Below, in pieces: positions 35,609 to 47,897 of a stretch of 64,000 nt of DNA. A model generated the notes under the pieces. It had not been told where the DNA came from. It searched no databases and worked only from the letters and a program-made list of their open reading frames with translations. The DNA lies in contig CANLLF010000004.1 of assembly GCA_947491935.1 (NCBI GenBank), forward strand, positions 186,001 to 250,000, read 5' to 3'. The position numbers and the translations under genes were made by a program. The stretch is from an uncultured Roseicyclus sp. (GTDB lineage Bacteria > Pseudomonadota > Alphaproteobacteria > Rhodobacterales > Rhodobacteraceae). The stretch's first letter is position 1. The number at the start of each line of letters is the position of its first letter.

Positions 35609-37651
35609 TTACTCCGCCACCTCCACCGACCGGCTTTCGGCGCGGCCTGCCGCATCGATCACTGTGAGCTCTCCAAAGCCCCTCCCGACATCCAAGGCGA
35701 CTTCGCGGTCTTGCCAGCCGACAGCTACTGGCGCACCGTTCCAGAGCCAGGTGAAGGGCGGTTGCCCTTCTGCGACGCGCGCCATGACGGGCAGGTCCGG
35801 CTGATAGGCCAGCACGGCCCCTTCGGGCGGAAAGGTGATTGCGGGTCCGCCCGCGTTTACCACATTCGCGGCAGGTTCGAATCGGCGAAGTGTGTCGGGT
35901 AATTGTGCATTGGAGAGGGTCAGCGCGCCGGGTGGCGGCGCGACGCGGGGGCTGATCCGTTCATCGATACGGGAAAAGGCCTCGAACAGAAGCGGGGCCG
36001 ATATCTCCGCCCCGAAGGCCCCGGGCACCGAGGCCCCATCGGCCCGGCCCATCCAGACACCGACCACATGCTGGCCGTCAAAGCCAAACGCCCAGGCATC
36101 GCGGTGCCCGTAACTGGTGCCGGTCTTGAAGCTGAGTCCGATGCGTGGGGCATTGGCGGGCGGGATCACATCCGCCAAGACATCACCAAGATACCACGCC
36201 GCAGTCTCGGACAGGATGCGCTGGCCTTCACCCGGTGCCTCCCCCGCACGCCAATGCATCGGCGCGGCAACACCGCCGCGCGCGATTCCGGCGTAAAGGC
36301 GCATCAGGTCCTCCATCCGGGTTCCAAGGCCTCCGAGAGCAATGGCGAGGCCCGGCTCCTCCCCCTCGGGCAGGGTGACTTCCATATCGGCGCGGCCCAT
36401 CGCGGTCAGCATCCGGTGTGGCCCAAGTTCGTTGAGTAGCATCACGGCAGGGATGTTGAGGGACAGTTGAAGTGCGTCTGACGCCGTGACCTCGCCCCGG
36501 AACACGTCATCGAAATTCTGTGGCGCATATCCCGCAATGGAGATCGGACGGTCGCTGACCAGCGTTTCGGGATGCAGGATGCCGGCATCAAAGGCGAGGC
36601 CGTAGATGAGCGGCTTCAGGGTCGACCCGGGCGAGCGGACCGCTTGGGTCATATCCACGAACCCGTCGCGTATGCGATCAGTGTAATCGGGAGAACCGAC
36701 GGAGGCGAGGATCTCGCCGGTTTCGTGGTCCATCACCATGATGGCCGCGCTCATCTGCGGGCCCAGATCGCTGACGGCGCGGGCGGTGAGGCGTTCCATC
36801 TGGCCTTGCAGGTCAGCCTCCAGCGTCAGGTGATGTGTGCCTTGGGTCGGGCGGTCAAGGATGGCGCGGTCTGCCAGATGCGCGGCAAGGGTAGGAAAAT
36901 CACGGCGGGTCGTGGGGATGGGTTCGTTCCTGGCCCAGGCGATTTGGGCCTCGGTCAGGCCGGTATAGGTCACCGCGCGGGTCAGGACACGGTTGCGGGC
37001 AATCTCGGCGGCTTCAGGGAACCGGTCTGGGCGGCGAGACGTGGGCGCCTGCGGCAAGGCCACCAACAGGGCGGATTGTGCAGCCGTGAGGCGGTGTGGC
37101 TCCGTTCCGAACCACGTGAGCGTGGCGGCGCGGATCCCCTCGATATTGCCGCCATACGGCGCGAGGTGGAAATAGAGGGTGAGGATATCTTCCTTGCTCA
37201 ACTGCCGCTCCAGCGCCAGCGCCAGCCGGATCTGCCGGATCTTGCCCGCCCATGCGCCGGTGCCGGACTCCTCCAACAAGCGCGCGACCTGCATCGTCAG
37301 GGTCGATCCGCCCGAGATCACCCGGCCCGTCGTCACCCGTTGCCAAGCCGCGCGGGCAAAACTGCGCAGATCAACGCCGGGATGGCTCCAGAACCGACGA
37401 TCCTCATAAGCCACCAACATTTCGACAAAGCCGGGATCGACGGCATCATAGCTGACAGGCAGGCGCCAACGGCCATTCTCGACGGTGTAGGCCCGCAACA
37501 GATCCCCGTCGCGGTCCAGCACCTCGACACCCGTTTCAAGCGTCAGGGGCGGGATCACCGTCTCGTCAATCCACCGGTCCACCCAAAGCGCGACACCCGC
37601 CACCAGCAGGACGCAGAGAAGCGCGAGCGTGGTGGCGATCTGTCGGATCAT
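35609..37651 (-). CDS. pbpC: penicillin-binding protein 1C
   Basis: Bifunctional peptidoglycan synthase of 680 residues anchored by an N-terminal helix (ATTLALLCVLLVAGVALWV). The GT51 transglycosylase domain holds catalytic Glu83 in YEDRRFWSHPGVD and the GGSTLTMQVAR motif. The transpeptidase domain has Ser343 in STLK, SLN at 397-399 and KTG at 509-511. The C-terminus carries the BiPBP_C domain (PPFTWLWNGAPVAVG). Its start overlaps the stop of the alpha-2-macroglobulin gene by four bases, the arrangement well known for bacterial pbpC, where the pair is thought to repair the wall and trap invading proteases. Confidence 0.96.
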   Translation of the reverse strand: MIRQIATTLALLCVLLVAGVALWVDRWIDETVIPPLTLETGVEVLDRDGDLLRAYTVENGRWRLPVSYDAVDPGFVEMLVAYEDRRFWSHPGVDLRSFARAAWQRVTTGRVISGGSTLTMQVARLLEESGTGAWAGKIRQIRLALALERQLSKEDILTLYFHLAPYGGNIEGIRAATLTWFGTEPHRLTAAQSALLVALPQAPTSRRPDRFPEAAEIARNRVLTRAVTYTGLTEAQIAWARNEPIPTTRRDFPTLAAHLADRAILDRPTQGTHHLTLEADLQGQMERLTARAVSDLGPQMSAAIMVMDHETGEILASVGSPDYTDRIRDGFVDMTQAVRSPGSTLKPLIYGLAFDAGILHPETLVSDRPISIAGYAPQNFDDVFRGEVTASDALQLSLNIPAVMLLNELGPHRMLTAMGRADMEVTLPEGEEPGLAIALGGLGTRMEDLMRLYAGIARGGVAAPMHWRAGEAPGEGQRILSETAAWYLGDVLADVIPPANAPRIGLSFKTGTSYGHRDAWAFGFDGQHVVGVWMGRADGASVPGAFGAEISAPLLFEAFSRIDERISPRVAPPPGALTLSNAQLPDTLRRFEPAANVVNAGGPAITFPPEGAVLAYQPDLPVMARVAEGQPPFTWLWNGAPVAVGWQDREVALDVGRGFGELTVIDAAGRAESRSVEVAE

Positions 37652-40600
37652 TCCACAACCGTCACCCGGCCCGAGGCCGTCTGCGCCCGATAGATGGGGC
37701 GGTACATGTCTTCGACGGATGCGGCCGGGTGGTGGAAGTTACCCGGCGTGACAGCCCGGATGATGTAGGCCAGCCGGATGCGATCGCCGCCACCACGCAT
37801 ATCGACGGCCGACAGGAAGCGCTCGGCCCGGAATTCCGACATTTGCGGTGTGTAGGGGAACTCCACCCCCTGAAGCGCACGGACATCGCCGGATTGCAGG
37901 AGGTTCGGATTGTCGATCTCGAAGCCCGCGGGCAGTGGATCATTGATCATCAGGCGCCCGTCCGGTGCACCTGTGTTGAAGATCGTGACGAAGGCGACAA
38001 GGCGCGTGCCCTGGCTTACCTCTGCCGGGTCGACCGGATCGCCGTCGAGCGTCAGGTAGGCGCGTTCGATCCTGTAGCCGTTGCCGAAGGCCTCGGTTGG
38101 GCCGTCCGGTCTGCCGAACCGGGTCAGTGTCACAACTTCGTCCCGCGTGCCGGTGTTCTCGACCACGCGGGTCAGGCCCGGTTCGCCATCCAGAACCTGC
38201 ACGAACGGCCCTGTGATCGGATCGCCGTCAAGCGTCAGGCCCTGGGCCGTCGGATTGTCGATCAACGCCTGGGCAGCCAGGAGCGTCCAGACAGCCTCCT
38301 GGGTGGAGGCCTCATCCACCGGGGCCACGATATCCGGCGCATAGGCGGGCACGTTGACCGTCTCGGATCCCGCGCCGGCGGCAAGGGCCACAAGGCCGGC
38401 CGCATCCCTGCGACGACTCCCGTAATCGATCCGCCAGCTGCGTGTGTCTTCGTTAAGGCCGGGGAGGGTCAGCCGCCCAAACCCGGCAGTGAACATGGCA
38501 TCCGCGCGCGGCTGATCGCCATACATGGCGAGCGCTGCGCCCAATTGCCCCAGCGCCAGCGGAGTGGCGAAGTCCGCGGCCTTCACATCCGCGTAGTACC
38601 GCAGATCCCCCATGGAGGCCTGCCCCTCGCGGGCCAAGACCATCAGGGCGTAGGCCAACCCCTCGCCGCCATCTTCGAAATCGGGGTGAGAGGCGACGGA
38701 ATTGGCCAGATTGTCGAGCGCACTTTGGAACGGAATATCAGGTACTGTGTGCCCTTCCGACCGGGCGCGGGACAGGAAGTCGGTCACGTAGGCGTCCAGC
38801 CAGAGGTCGCCCGACGATGCGCGCCAGAGGCCAAAGCCCCCGTTGGTCGATTGGTTCGTCAGGACAGAACTGATCGCATCGGCGATGCGGATGTTCAGAT
38901 CATCGGCGGTGCCAAGATCCAGCACTTCCGCGATGGATGACATGTAGAGAAGCGGCAGGGCGCGGCTGGTGATCTGCTCGGTACAGCCATAGGGGTAGCG
39001 GTCCAGCCGTTGAAGAAGGCCCGCTACGTCGAACCGGGCAAGTGGCCCTGCGGACAGGATCGCGCGAACCGATGAGGGGTGGAACCCGGCATAGGCGGCG
39101 CTGTCGATTGTGAAAACCTCGCCGGGTGCGAGAACGACGCGAGTCGTTTCGGCCACGGTCGGATCGTTGGCCTGCACAGGAACGGGCAGATCGCGGGTCA
39201 GGATCGAGCCATCGGGCATCGTAAGGGCGATGGAAATCTCCCCCACACCTGTTTCGTCCCGGGCGCGAATGGGTACCCCGACGCGAAGGCTTTCCGCCTC
39301 GGCCAAATCGATGAGCGGCGGTTCGGCCTCCATCTGCAATTCGGGTGAGGTGGTCAGGACAAGCGGCATTTCTCCTGTAGGTCCTTCGGTATGGGTGATT
39401 TCCAGCAGGATGCGCGCGGTGTCGCCGGGCGCAAGGAAGCGCGGTGCACTGGCCGTCACGACAACCGGATCACGCACGATCACATCTGCCTCGGCCTGGC
39501 CCACGCCGGCGTCACTCCATGCGGTGGCCATCACGCGGATCGTGCCGTTGAAGGCCGGAATATCGAAACTTGCACGGGCATAGCCGTCGTCCCCAACTGT
39601 GAGCGGGCCGGAGAACAGGGCAACAAGCTCCTCCGTCGGAGCGTTTGCGTTGGCGCGCAGGCCCGCGGCAGCATCGCCGCCCTGGCGGATACGCCCCTCG
39701 GCGCCATCGCGGCTGTCAATCAGGCGGCCATAGATGTCGCGGAAGGCCACGCCAAGGCGACGCTGGCCAAAATAGTGCCCCTGCGGGTCAGGGGAGGTGA
39801 AGGAGGTGAGGTTGAGGATCCCCAGATCCACGGCGGCGATGGTCGCGTGGACCGTATCGCCGGGCATGCCCCCATCGACGCGCAAGGCGACATCAAGGGG
39901 GCCGCGCGGCCGCATCGTATCGGGCACCTCAAGGCGCGCCGCAAGCGCGCGATCGCCCGGCTCGACCGATGCATGGGCCAGGCCAAGCGCCCTAGCCGGA
40001 ACGGGGCCCGACACGGTGTCTAGCGGGCGGATCAGGCTCGCCGTGACATAGGCCCCGGCCCCCCATTCATCGGTGACGGGCAAGGCGATTTCGAGCGGAT
40101 CATTTCCCACCTCGACAATCTGCAAGTCGATCAGCCGGTCGGATACGACCTGCACAACGGCAAGGCCGCCCTCGCGTGGCACGATCCGCAAGGTGGCCGT
40201 CTCGCCCGGCGCGTAGCGCTCGGCATCCAAAGAGACATCCAGCGCATCGGGCGTGTCGCTTCCGTCATCGGCGCCGTACCAACCCGCGTCAAAACCAATG
40301 GAGCTGATCGTGAAGCCGCCCTGATCGCTTTCCACGCGTAGCTCATAGCTGCCCCAGTCGACGGGCAGATCCAGACGGTGCGGTTCGGCCTCGAGTGTGA
40401 CCTCGCCATTGGCGATGCGCTGGCGGGTTGTGACCGGTTCCCATGTCCAATTGCCGCCTTGGCGATACCATTGGTAGCGCCGTTCCACGCGGTTGAGGGT
40501 CCAACGAACCGGCAGTTCGCTGGCACCGGCGACGATCAGATCGAAGCTCGCCTCTGTGCCTTCGGGCAGCACGCCGTCGAAGAGCGGCCGGATACCGATG

Positions 40601-43077
40601 ATGGGTTCGGCGGGAACGACGGTTACGGTTTCGCTCCGCTCCACCGGGCGGCCCGACCCTTCGGTGATCTGGGCGGTGATGGTCAACCGGCCGATATGAG
40701 GCACGCCCTCGAATTCAGGGAATTCCAGCCCCATGGCCGTGCGTCCCTGTCCATCCGTTTCAATCGGGCCGAAATTGGCGAAGTTGGCCTCCGGTAGGGC
40801 ATCGTAGCGCCCGAACCGATATCCGGGATGGTTCGGGTGGGCGTCGATGGGTCGAAGGGCCATGCGTCCGGTGATCGGCAGATCGGCGGCTGGTGCCCCG
40901 AACAGGTAACGCGCGCGGAAATCCGCGATCCGTGTGGCGCCGGAAGCGAACAGGTCCGAAGGCAGATCAATTGCAAGGTCGAGCCGTTCCGGTAGAAAAT
41001 CTTCCACCAGCAGGCGGGTTTCGCGCAGGGGGCGTGCATCGGGGTCGGCGTGGATTGCCAGCCGCCACGTGCCGCGGGGCACATCCGCACCGAGGTTGAA
41101 GGAAAAGACATACCCGCCCGCGCCCTCGTCTTGCAGGAGTTGGCGCGTGTATTCCACGCCATCGGCGCGGGTCAGGATCGCGGTAAGCGGGAGATCCGGC
41201 AGTGCGGCGGCCTGCGGATCGCGGGCCAGCGCAGTGGCATGGATCGTTTCGCCCGCGCGATAGGCCCCGCGATCGGTTGTCAGGAAGATATCGATGGGGC
41301 CCGCAGGTTCACGGCCATCGACGCCCCGATCCGACAGGTCGAACTCGGCATCCCTAAGCGAGAGGAACGCCAGATCATCGCCGCCCCGGCGCAGCGTCAG
41401 AAGCGCGGGGGATGCGCCGTCTTCACCCGCGGCCAGACCGGATGGAAAATGGACATATCCGTTCGTATCCGTCTCCAGGCTGGCCAGAACACGGTTCGAT
41501 TCCGAGATCAGATCGACGGCAACTCCGTCATAGGCATCGGTAGTTGCCAGGGAGCGGACCAGAACGTGCACGCCGTCTGACCCGCTCATCGCGGTCACGC
41601 CAAGATCACTGACGAGGAACCATTGCGTCGCCCCGCCATCACTCTCGCCGGAGCCGCCCACGCGGGCCTCCAGCGCGTAAAGGCCGGGTGCGCGGCCTTC
41701 CAGAACCTCTCCGATGGGCAGCCGCGTTGTGACACCGCGATTCTGTGCCGTGGCGACGTCGGCTTCGCCCTGCCAGACTGCCTCGCCGATCTCATCGGCG
41801 AAGCGGTCAACCTGCCATTCGGCCAGCGGACGACCGAAATATTGCTCCTGCAAGGTGCGCAGGATGTTCCTGTCGGAGACGTGGAACAGGCGCAGATCGA
41901 CAAGATCGGTATTCACGGCCACAAGCGGGATGGTACCGCCCGCGCTGGCCGGCAGGATGTAAGCGCGGCCCGCAAATCGGACGGATGGCGCGCGGTCACG
42001 CACGTATTGGCGGAGCGTCGTGGGGGCGTGGAGGACCTCACCCGAGGCGGCGGGCAAACCGGCACGCAGGGTGAATTCATAACGCTGCCCATGACGCACG
42101 CCCGACAGGCACAATTGCCGTCCGTCGGCTTCAACGGCCAGACCGGATGTTGTTGATTGCACGAAGTCATCGTAGGTCACGCCACCGGCAGCCAAAGGCT
42201 CGGAGAACGTCGCGCAGATGCGGGGGAAGTCCGCCTCGACATCGACGCGGGTATCGGTGACCCGAAAGCCGTAGAGGCCCAGTACACGGTCCAGCGCATC
42301 CTGGCGGGGGCCCGTATCCTCGTTCGCCAGCGCAAGGCGCAGGGCCGGGATCGTATCGCGCCCCCGCCCGCGGCGTTCCAGGGCTTCTGCCAGAACGTCC
42401 AGCGCGCGGGCCAGCTCTGCGCCAGGCTCGGCGCGCAGGGCGGCGTTGGTGGCGGCTTGCAGGGCGCGGACCTCGAATTGCCGCCGCTCTCCGCTGTTGT
42501 CGGTTTCAATGGCGAGCATGTAGCGGGCGTAGTCGATCCAGTCCGTTGCCAGATCGCCACGTGTCACTGCGGCGCCCATCAGGCGCATGGCGCTGATGGT
42601 ATTCCCGTCCGTAAAGGCGGCCTGGGCCGAACTTCGCCACTCCGCGGCATCGAAGAGCCCACCGTAATGGGCCAAATTCAGGCCTGTGGCCTGAGTGAAC
42701 GCCGCGTCGATATCCGATTGGCGCAGGAATCCTAGTTCGGCGCGACGAGCCGCGGCACGGGCCAGAATGTCGGGATCGGTTGGTTGGTACACACCCGACA
42801 GCGCGCCGTCATAGGCCTCCCCCTCACCTGCGGCGGTCTTCGGGAAACAGGTGCCGTTGCGGCTGTTGAAGGTGAACGCGGCGCAATCGGGGTCGGCCCG
42901 GCATGCAGCATCACAATCGTTCAGCGTCGTGTCGAAGATCGGGCGCATATCGTTGCCGGGCAGATCGGTGTTCCGGATGATCGAGCCAAAGCGCTCCGGC
43001 ACGATCTCTTGCGCGGCGACGGGACCCGCACTCGCAAATACGGTGACGCCCAGGATCAAGGCAATGATGCGCTGCAT
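37648..43077 (-). CDS. bacterial alpha-2-macroglobulin family protein with N-terminal PAN domain
   Basis: A giant periplasmic protein of 1809 residues. I choose the ATG at 43077, which begins a signal peptide (IIALILGVTVFASAGPVAAQ); the frame upstream to 43383 overlaps the divergent kinase gene. There is no lipobox, unlike E. coli YfhM. Residues about 30-100 form a PAN/apple-like module with Cys55, 59, 65 and 77. MG-type domains follow, then the thioester motif CTEQ at Cys1365-Gln1368 (PYGCTEQITS), predicted to crosslink attacking proteases, then the thioester helical domain (LWRASSGDLWLDAYVTDFLSRA). It is co-transcribed with pbpC. Confidence 0.94.
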   Translation of the reverse strand: MQRIIALILGVTVFASAGPVAAQEIVPERFGSIIRNTDLPGNDMRPIFDTTLNDCDAACRADPDCAAFTFNSRNGTCFPKTAAGEGEAYDGALSGVYQPTDPDILARAAARRAELGFLRQSDIDAAFTQATGLNLAHYGGLFDAAEWRSSAQAAFTDGNTISAMRLMGAAVTRGDLATDWIDYARYMLAIETDNSGERRQFEVRALQAATNAALRAEPGAELARALDVLAEALERRGRGRDTIPALRLALANEDTGPRQDALDRVLGLYGFRVTDTRVDVEADFPRICATFSEPLAAGGVTYDDFVQSTTSGLAVEADGRQLCLSGVRHGQRYEFTLRAGLPAASGEVLHAPTTLRQYVRDRAPSVRFAGRAYILPASAGGTIPLVAVNTDLVDLRLFHVSDRNILRTLQEQYFGRPLAEWQVDRFADEIGEAVWQGEADVATAQNRGVTTRLPIGEVLEGRAPGLYALEARVGGSGESDGGATQWFLVSDLGVTAMSGSDGVHVLVRSLATTDAYDGVAVDLISESNRVLASLETDTNGYVHFPSGLAAGEDGASPALLTLRRGGDDLAFLSLRDAEFDLSDRGVDGREPAGPIDIFLTTDRGAYRAGETIHATALARDPQAAALPDLPLTAILTRADGVEYTRQLLQDEGAGGYVFSFNLGADVPRGTWRLAIHADPDARPLRETRLLVEDFLPERLDLAIDLPSDLFASGATRIADFRARYLFGAPAADLPITGRMALRPIDAHPNHPGYRFGRYDALPEANFANFGPIETDGQGRTAMGLEFPEFEGVPHIGRLTITAQITEGSGRPVERSETVTVVPAEPIIGIRPLFDGVLPEGTEASFDLIVAGASELPVRWTLNRVERRYQWYRQGGNWTWEPVTTRQRIANGEVTLEAEPHRLDLPVDWGSYELRVESDQGGFTISSIGFDAGWYGADDGSDTPDALDVSLDAERYAPGETATLRIVPREGGLAVVQVVSDRLIDLQIVEVGNDPLEIALPVTDEWGAGAYVTASLIRPLDTVSGPVPARALGLAHASVEPGDRALAARLEVPDTMRPRGPLDVALRVDGGMPGDTVHATIAAVDLGILNLTSFTSPDPQGHYFGQRRLGVAFRDIYGRLIDSRDGAEGRIRQGGDAAAGLRANANAPTEELVALFSGPLTVGDDGYARASFDIPAFNGTIRVMATAWSDAGVGQAEADVIVRDPVVVTASAPRFLAPGDTARILLEITHTEGPTGEMPLVLTTSPELQMEAEPPLIDLAEAESLRVGVPIRARDETGVGEISIALTMPDGSILTRDLPVPVQANDPTVAETTRVVLAPGEVFTIDSAAYAGFHPSSVRAILSAGPLARFDVAGLLQRLDRYPYGCTEQITSRALPLLYMSSIAEVLDLGTADDLNIRIADAISSVLTNQSTNGGFGLWRASSGDLWLDAYVTDFLSRARSEGHTVPDIPFQSALDNLANSVASHPDFEDGGEGLAYALMVLAREGQASMGDLRYYADVKAADFATPLALGQLGAALAMYGDQPRADAMFTAGFGRLTLPGLNEDTRSWRIDYGSRRRDAAGLVALAAGAGSETVNVPAYAPDIVAPVDEASTQEAVWTLLAAQALIDNPTAQGLTLDGDPITGPFVQVLDGEPGLTRVVENTGTRDEVVTLTRFGRPDGPTEAFGNGYRIERAYLTLDGDPVDPAEVSQGTRLVAFVTIFNTGAPDGRLMINDPLPAGFEIDNPNLLQSGDVRALQGVEFPYTPQMSEFRAERFLSAVDMRGGGDRIRLAYIIRAVTPGNFHHPAASVEDMYRPIYRAQTASGRVTVVE

Positions 43078-43126
43078 GGCACCCCCAATGAAATGACTTG
43101 AAGTAAAATGCCCGCTCAGGGTGCCA
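43077..43126 (-). promoter_or_regulatory. inverted repeat at the start of the alpha-2-macroglobulin mRNA
   Basis: TGGCACCC (43077-43084) and GGGTGCCA (43119-43126) on the plus strand are perfectly complementary. In the minus-strand mRNA the downstream arm runs straight into the ATG (its last base is the A of the start codon) and covers the only G-rich ribosome-site candidate. The 34-base loop would allow a start-hiding hairpin. Function is inferred only. Confidence 0.4.
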
Positions 43127-43244
43127 CGGCGCGGAGTGGGCTGTCTACGATTCCTCCTGTCAAGGTATGGGTTAACGCAATATTCAGTGCGATCGCGCAG
43201 AACGGTCCGGTCCTTTTGAAACCCCGTCCTAGGGTCAGGCGCAC

Positions 43245-45493
<2,249 letters not shown>

Positions 45494-45497
<4 letters not shown>

Positions 45498-46507
45498 AGC
45501 GTCCAGCTGGCAAGTGTATCGGCGATCCTGTAATGCCCGGTTTCGATGCCACGCCAATTGGTGATTGGCCCATGGCTGAAGGCGCGGGCTTCCGGATGCT
45601 CCGGATCCAGCACACCCAAAGCGGAAAGGATCCGCGTGATGGCGGCTTCGGATCCGCGCGTGGCGCCATCGGCAATCTTCAGGGCTACACCGATCTTGTG
45701 TTCCGGCACGATGGCGATGAACACACCTTCGGCCCCCGTCTTGATTGCCGCGCGCCCGTTCATGGCGCGCATCAGACGGGTGCAGGCCCGGCCCTCACCC
45801 GCCACCAGCTCCGGGCGGCGCATCATCGCCTCCCGCAAACGCACCATCGCGGCCTGCCGGACGCCGCCATCCGGCCGCGCCGCCGCGAAGGCAGCCATGG
45901 CGCGGGCCAGACCTGACAGGCGGGTTGCGAAATTCGGTGCGGAGCATCCGTCAATGGCGTAGTCGGGGTTTGCATCATCAGTGACGTCGTCCCACGTCTC
46001 TCTGATGGCCTGTTGAAGCGGGTGGGACATGTCGAGGTATTCCGGTCCGGCGCCGAGATGTTTGGTAAGCGTCAGGAAGCCCGTATGTTTGCCCGAGCAG
46101 TTGTTGTGCCGTTGATCCGGGCCGGTGTGATGGCAAATCAAGTCGTCGCGGGCTGGTAGGTCATTGGGCCATTGCACGCCACACCGCAGGGCATCTTCGG
46201 CCAGATCAAGGTCTGACAGCCAGCGGGTAACCCGGTCGGTATGGATCGCTGCACCCTGATGTGAGGCACAGGCCAGGGCAAGGTGTTCGTCACTCAGCCC
46301 GAATGCGTCCGCGGCACCGCTTTCCACAAGCGGAAGCGCCTGGATCATCTTGGACGACGACCGGGGGAGAATCCGCCCCTCCGCGTCGCCCCAGGATGCG
46401 ATCATCCCTTCCCCGTGGCGCCAGATCACCGCATGTCCGCGATGTTCGCATTCCAGAATCGGGCCGCGGTGAACCTCGACCAACCGCTCAGCTGCTTTCC
46501 CTGCCAT
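45494..46507 (-). CDS. L-asparaginase, rhizobial AnsA type
   Basis: A 337-residue enzyme of the asparaginase family first known from Rhizobium (unrelated in fold to E. coli AnsA/AnsB and resembling class A beta-lactamase/glutaminase folds). Characteristic parts are the RSSSKMIQALPLVESGAADAFGL segment with Ser-x-x-Lys, the NNCSGKHTGFL motif and DGCSAPNFATRLSGLARAMA. It hydrolyses asparagine to aspartate and ammonia. It stands alone, convergent with the hybrid kinase, with a four-base overlap of stop codons. No transporter for asparagine is nearby. Confidence 0.9.
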
Positions 46508-46681
46508 GATAATTCCGTCCCAATCCCTTCACATCCCGGCGAATTTCCGCCATCGGGGCTTTTTTCAACGAAGTGTTTAAGCTAGGTTGCCGCCCAATAA
46601 CGGTCGGACGCCCTTCATTTACATGACCCATAAAACGGGTGCCGACCAGAGGCAGAGAAGGGGCTGGAGGCTCTGAAACTC

Positions 46682-47215
46682 ATGAAGACATATCTTGCTG
46701 GTATTCTGGCGGGCGCCTTGGCCATTTCCGGGACCGTTGCGTTTGCCCAGGACGGAGAAGAATCAACGAACCGCGTGAATGCCGAGACCGATTGGTCGGT
46801 ATTCGTGGAGGATGACCCGACGCAATGCTGGGTCGTGTCCACGCCGTCGGAGACGGTGAACACCCGCGATGGGCGCGTCGTATCGGTGAGGCGCGGCGAA
46901 ATCCTGATGTTCGTGTCGTTCTGGCCGGGCCAGGACAGGTTGGGTGAGGTGAGCTTCACCGGCGGTTATCCGTTTGCGGATGGATCGACCGTGACCATGG
47001 AAATCAGCGGCACCTCGTTTGAGCTGTTCACCGAGGGTGAAATGGCCTGGGCCGCGTCCGCGCAGGACGATGACCGGATCATCACCGCGATGAAGCGCGG
47101 CGCGGAGGCTGTTCTGACCGCGCGGTCGAGCCGTGGCACGCAGACGCAAGACACGTTCAGCCTGCTGGGCTTTACAGCGGCTGTTGAGGATGCCGAGACG
47201 CGCTGCGGGAGCTGA
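46682..47215 (+). CDS. IalB-like secreted protein, copy 1
   Basis: A 177-residue exported protein of the invasion-associated locus B family. It starts with a signal peptide (MKTYLAGILAGALAISGTVAFAQ). The mature part has WSVFVEDDPTQCWVVSTP, GEILMFVSFWPG, GEVSFTGGYPFADGS and the closing SLLGFTAAVEDAETRCGS; the two Cys residues could pair. Despite the family name, such proteins are widespread in free-living alphaproteobacteria and no invasion role should be assumed. The next gene is a close paralogue in the same orientation. A GGAGG-type purine run lies a little far (14 bases) from the ATG. Confidence 0.85.
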   Translation: MKTYLAGILAGALAISGTVAFAQDGEESTNRVNAETDWSVFVEDDPTQCWVVSTPSETVNTRDGRVVSVRRGEILMFVSFWPGQDRLGEVSFTGGYPFADGSTVTMEISGTSFELFTEGEMAWAASAQDDDRIITAMKRGAEAVLTARSSRGTQTQDTFSLLGFTAAVEDAETRCGS

Positions 47216-47257
47216 TGCTTCCGTTTCTTGCTTTTACCCCCCGGCCAATGAGGGCCC

Positions 47258-47797
47258 ATGACACGTTTTTATTCAGGTCTGCTGACGGCATCCCTGCTGC
47301 TTTCCGGCGCAGGTGCCTTTGCGCAAGGCGCAGAAGAATCCACGAATCTTGTGAATTCTGAAACCGATTGGTCGGTGTTCGTCGAAGACGATCCGACACA
47401 ATGCTGGGTCGTCTCAACACCCGCCTCATGGCAGGCGACACGTGACGGGCAGGACGTCACGCAAGACGTGAACCGCGGTGAGATCATGATGTTTGTCACG
47501 TTCTGGCCCAGTCAGGATCGGTTGGGCGAAGTCAGCTTCACGGGGGGCTATCCGTTTGCTGACGGCTCCACGGTTCAGGTGGCAATCGGATCGTCCACCT
47601 TCGATCTGTTCACCGAAGGGGAGATGGCCTGGGCCTTATCGGTTCAGGACGACAATCGCATTATCACCGCGATGAGGGGTGGTGCGGAAGCAGTTCTGAC
47701 AGCGGAATCAAGCCGCGGCACGCAAACGCAGGACACGTTCAGCCTATTGGGCTTCACGGCGGCTGTTGAGGATGCCGAAGTGCGGTGCGGCAGCTAA
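47258..47797 (+). CDS. IalB-like secreted protein, copy 2
   Basis: A 179-residue paralogue of the preceding gene, 42 bases downstream. Signal peptide MTRFYSGLLTASLLLSGAGAFAQ differs, but the mature proteins share long identical stretches (ETDWSVFVEDDPTQCWVVSTP; FTEGEMAW; SSRGTQTQDTFSLLGFTAAVEDAE). Differences cluster in the signal peptide and in the ASWQATRDGQDVTQDVN region after the first Cys. The high identity points to a fairly recent tandem duplication or continued gene conversion. Confidence 0.85.
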   Translation: MTRFYSGLLTASLLLSGAGAFAQGAEESTNLVNSETDWSVFVEDDPTQCWVVSTPASWQATRDGQDVTQDVNRGEIMMFVTFWPSQDRLGEVSFTGGYPFADGSTVQVAIGSSTFDLFTEGEMAWALSVQDDNRIITAMRGGAEAVLTAESSRGTQTQDTFSLLGFTAAVEDAEVRCGS

Positions 47798-47848
47798 GAA
47801 CCTTACGTGAGAGATAGTCCGGACCGGTGGCGCTCCTCGGGTTTGCGT

Positions 47849-47880
47849 GACCGCGTCTGCTCCTATATGTGACGCGGGTC
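47849..47880 (+). promoter_or_regulatory. hairpin in the rlmN leader
   Basis: GACCGCGTC (47849-47857) pairs with GACGCGGGTC (47871-47880), nine pairs with one bulged G and a 13-base loop, ending just before the AAGGAA ribosome site of rlmN. No T-run follows, so it is probably not a terminator for the IalB pair. It may be a leader structure or chance in GC-rich DNA. Confidence 0.3.
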
Positions 47881-47897
47881 TCCCAAGGAACAGAGCC

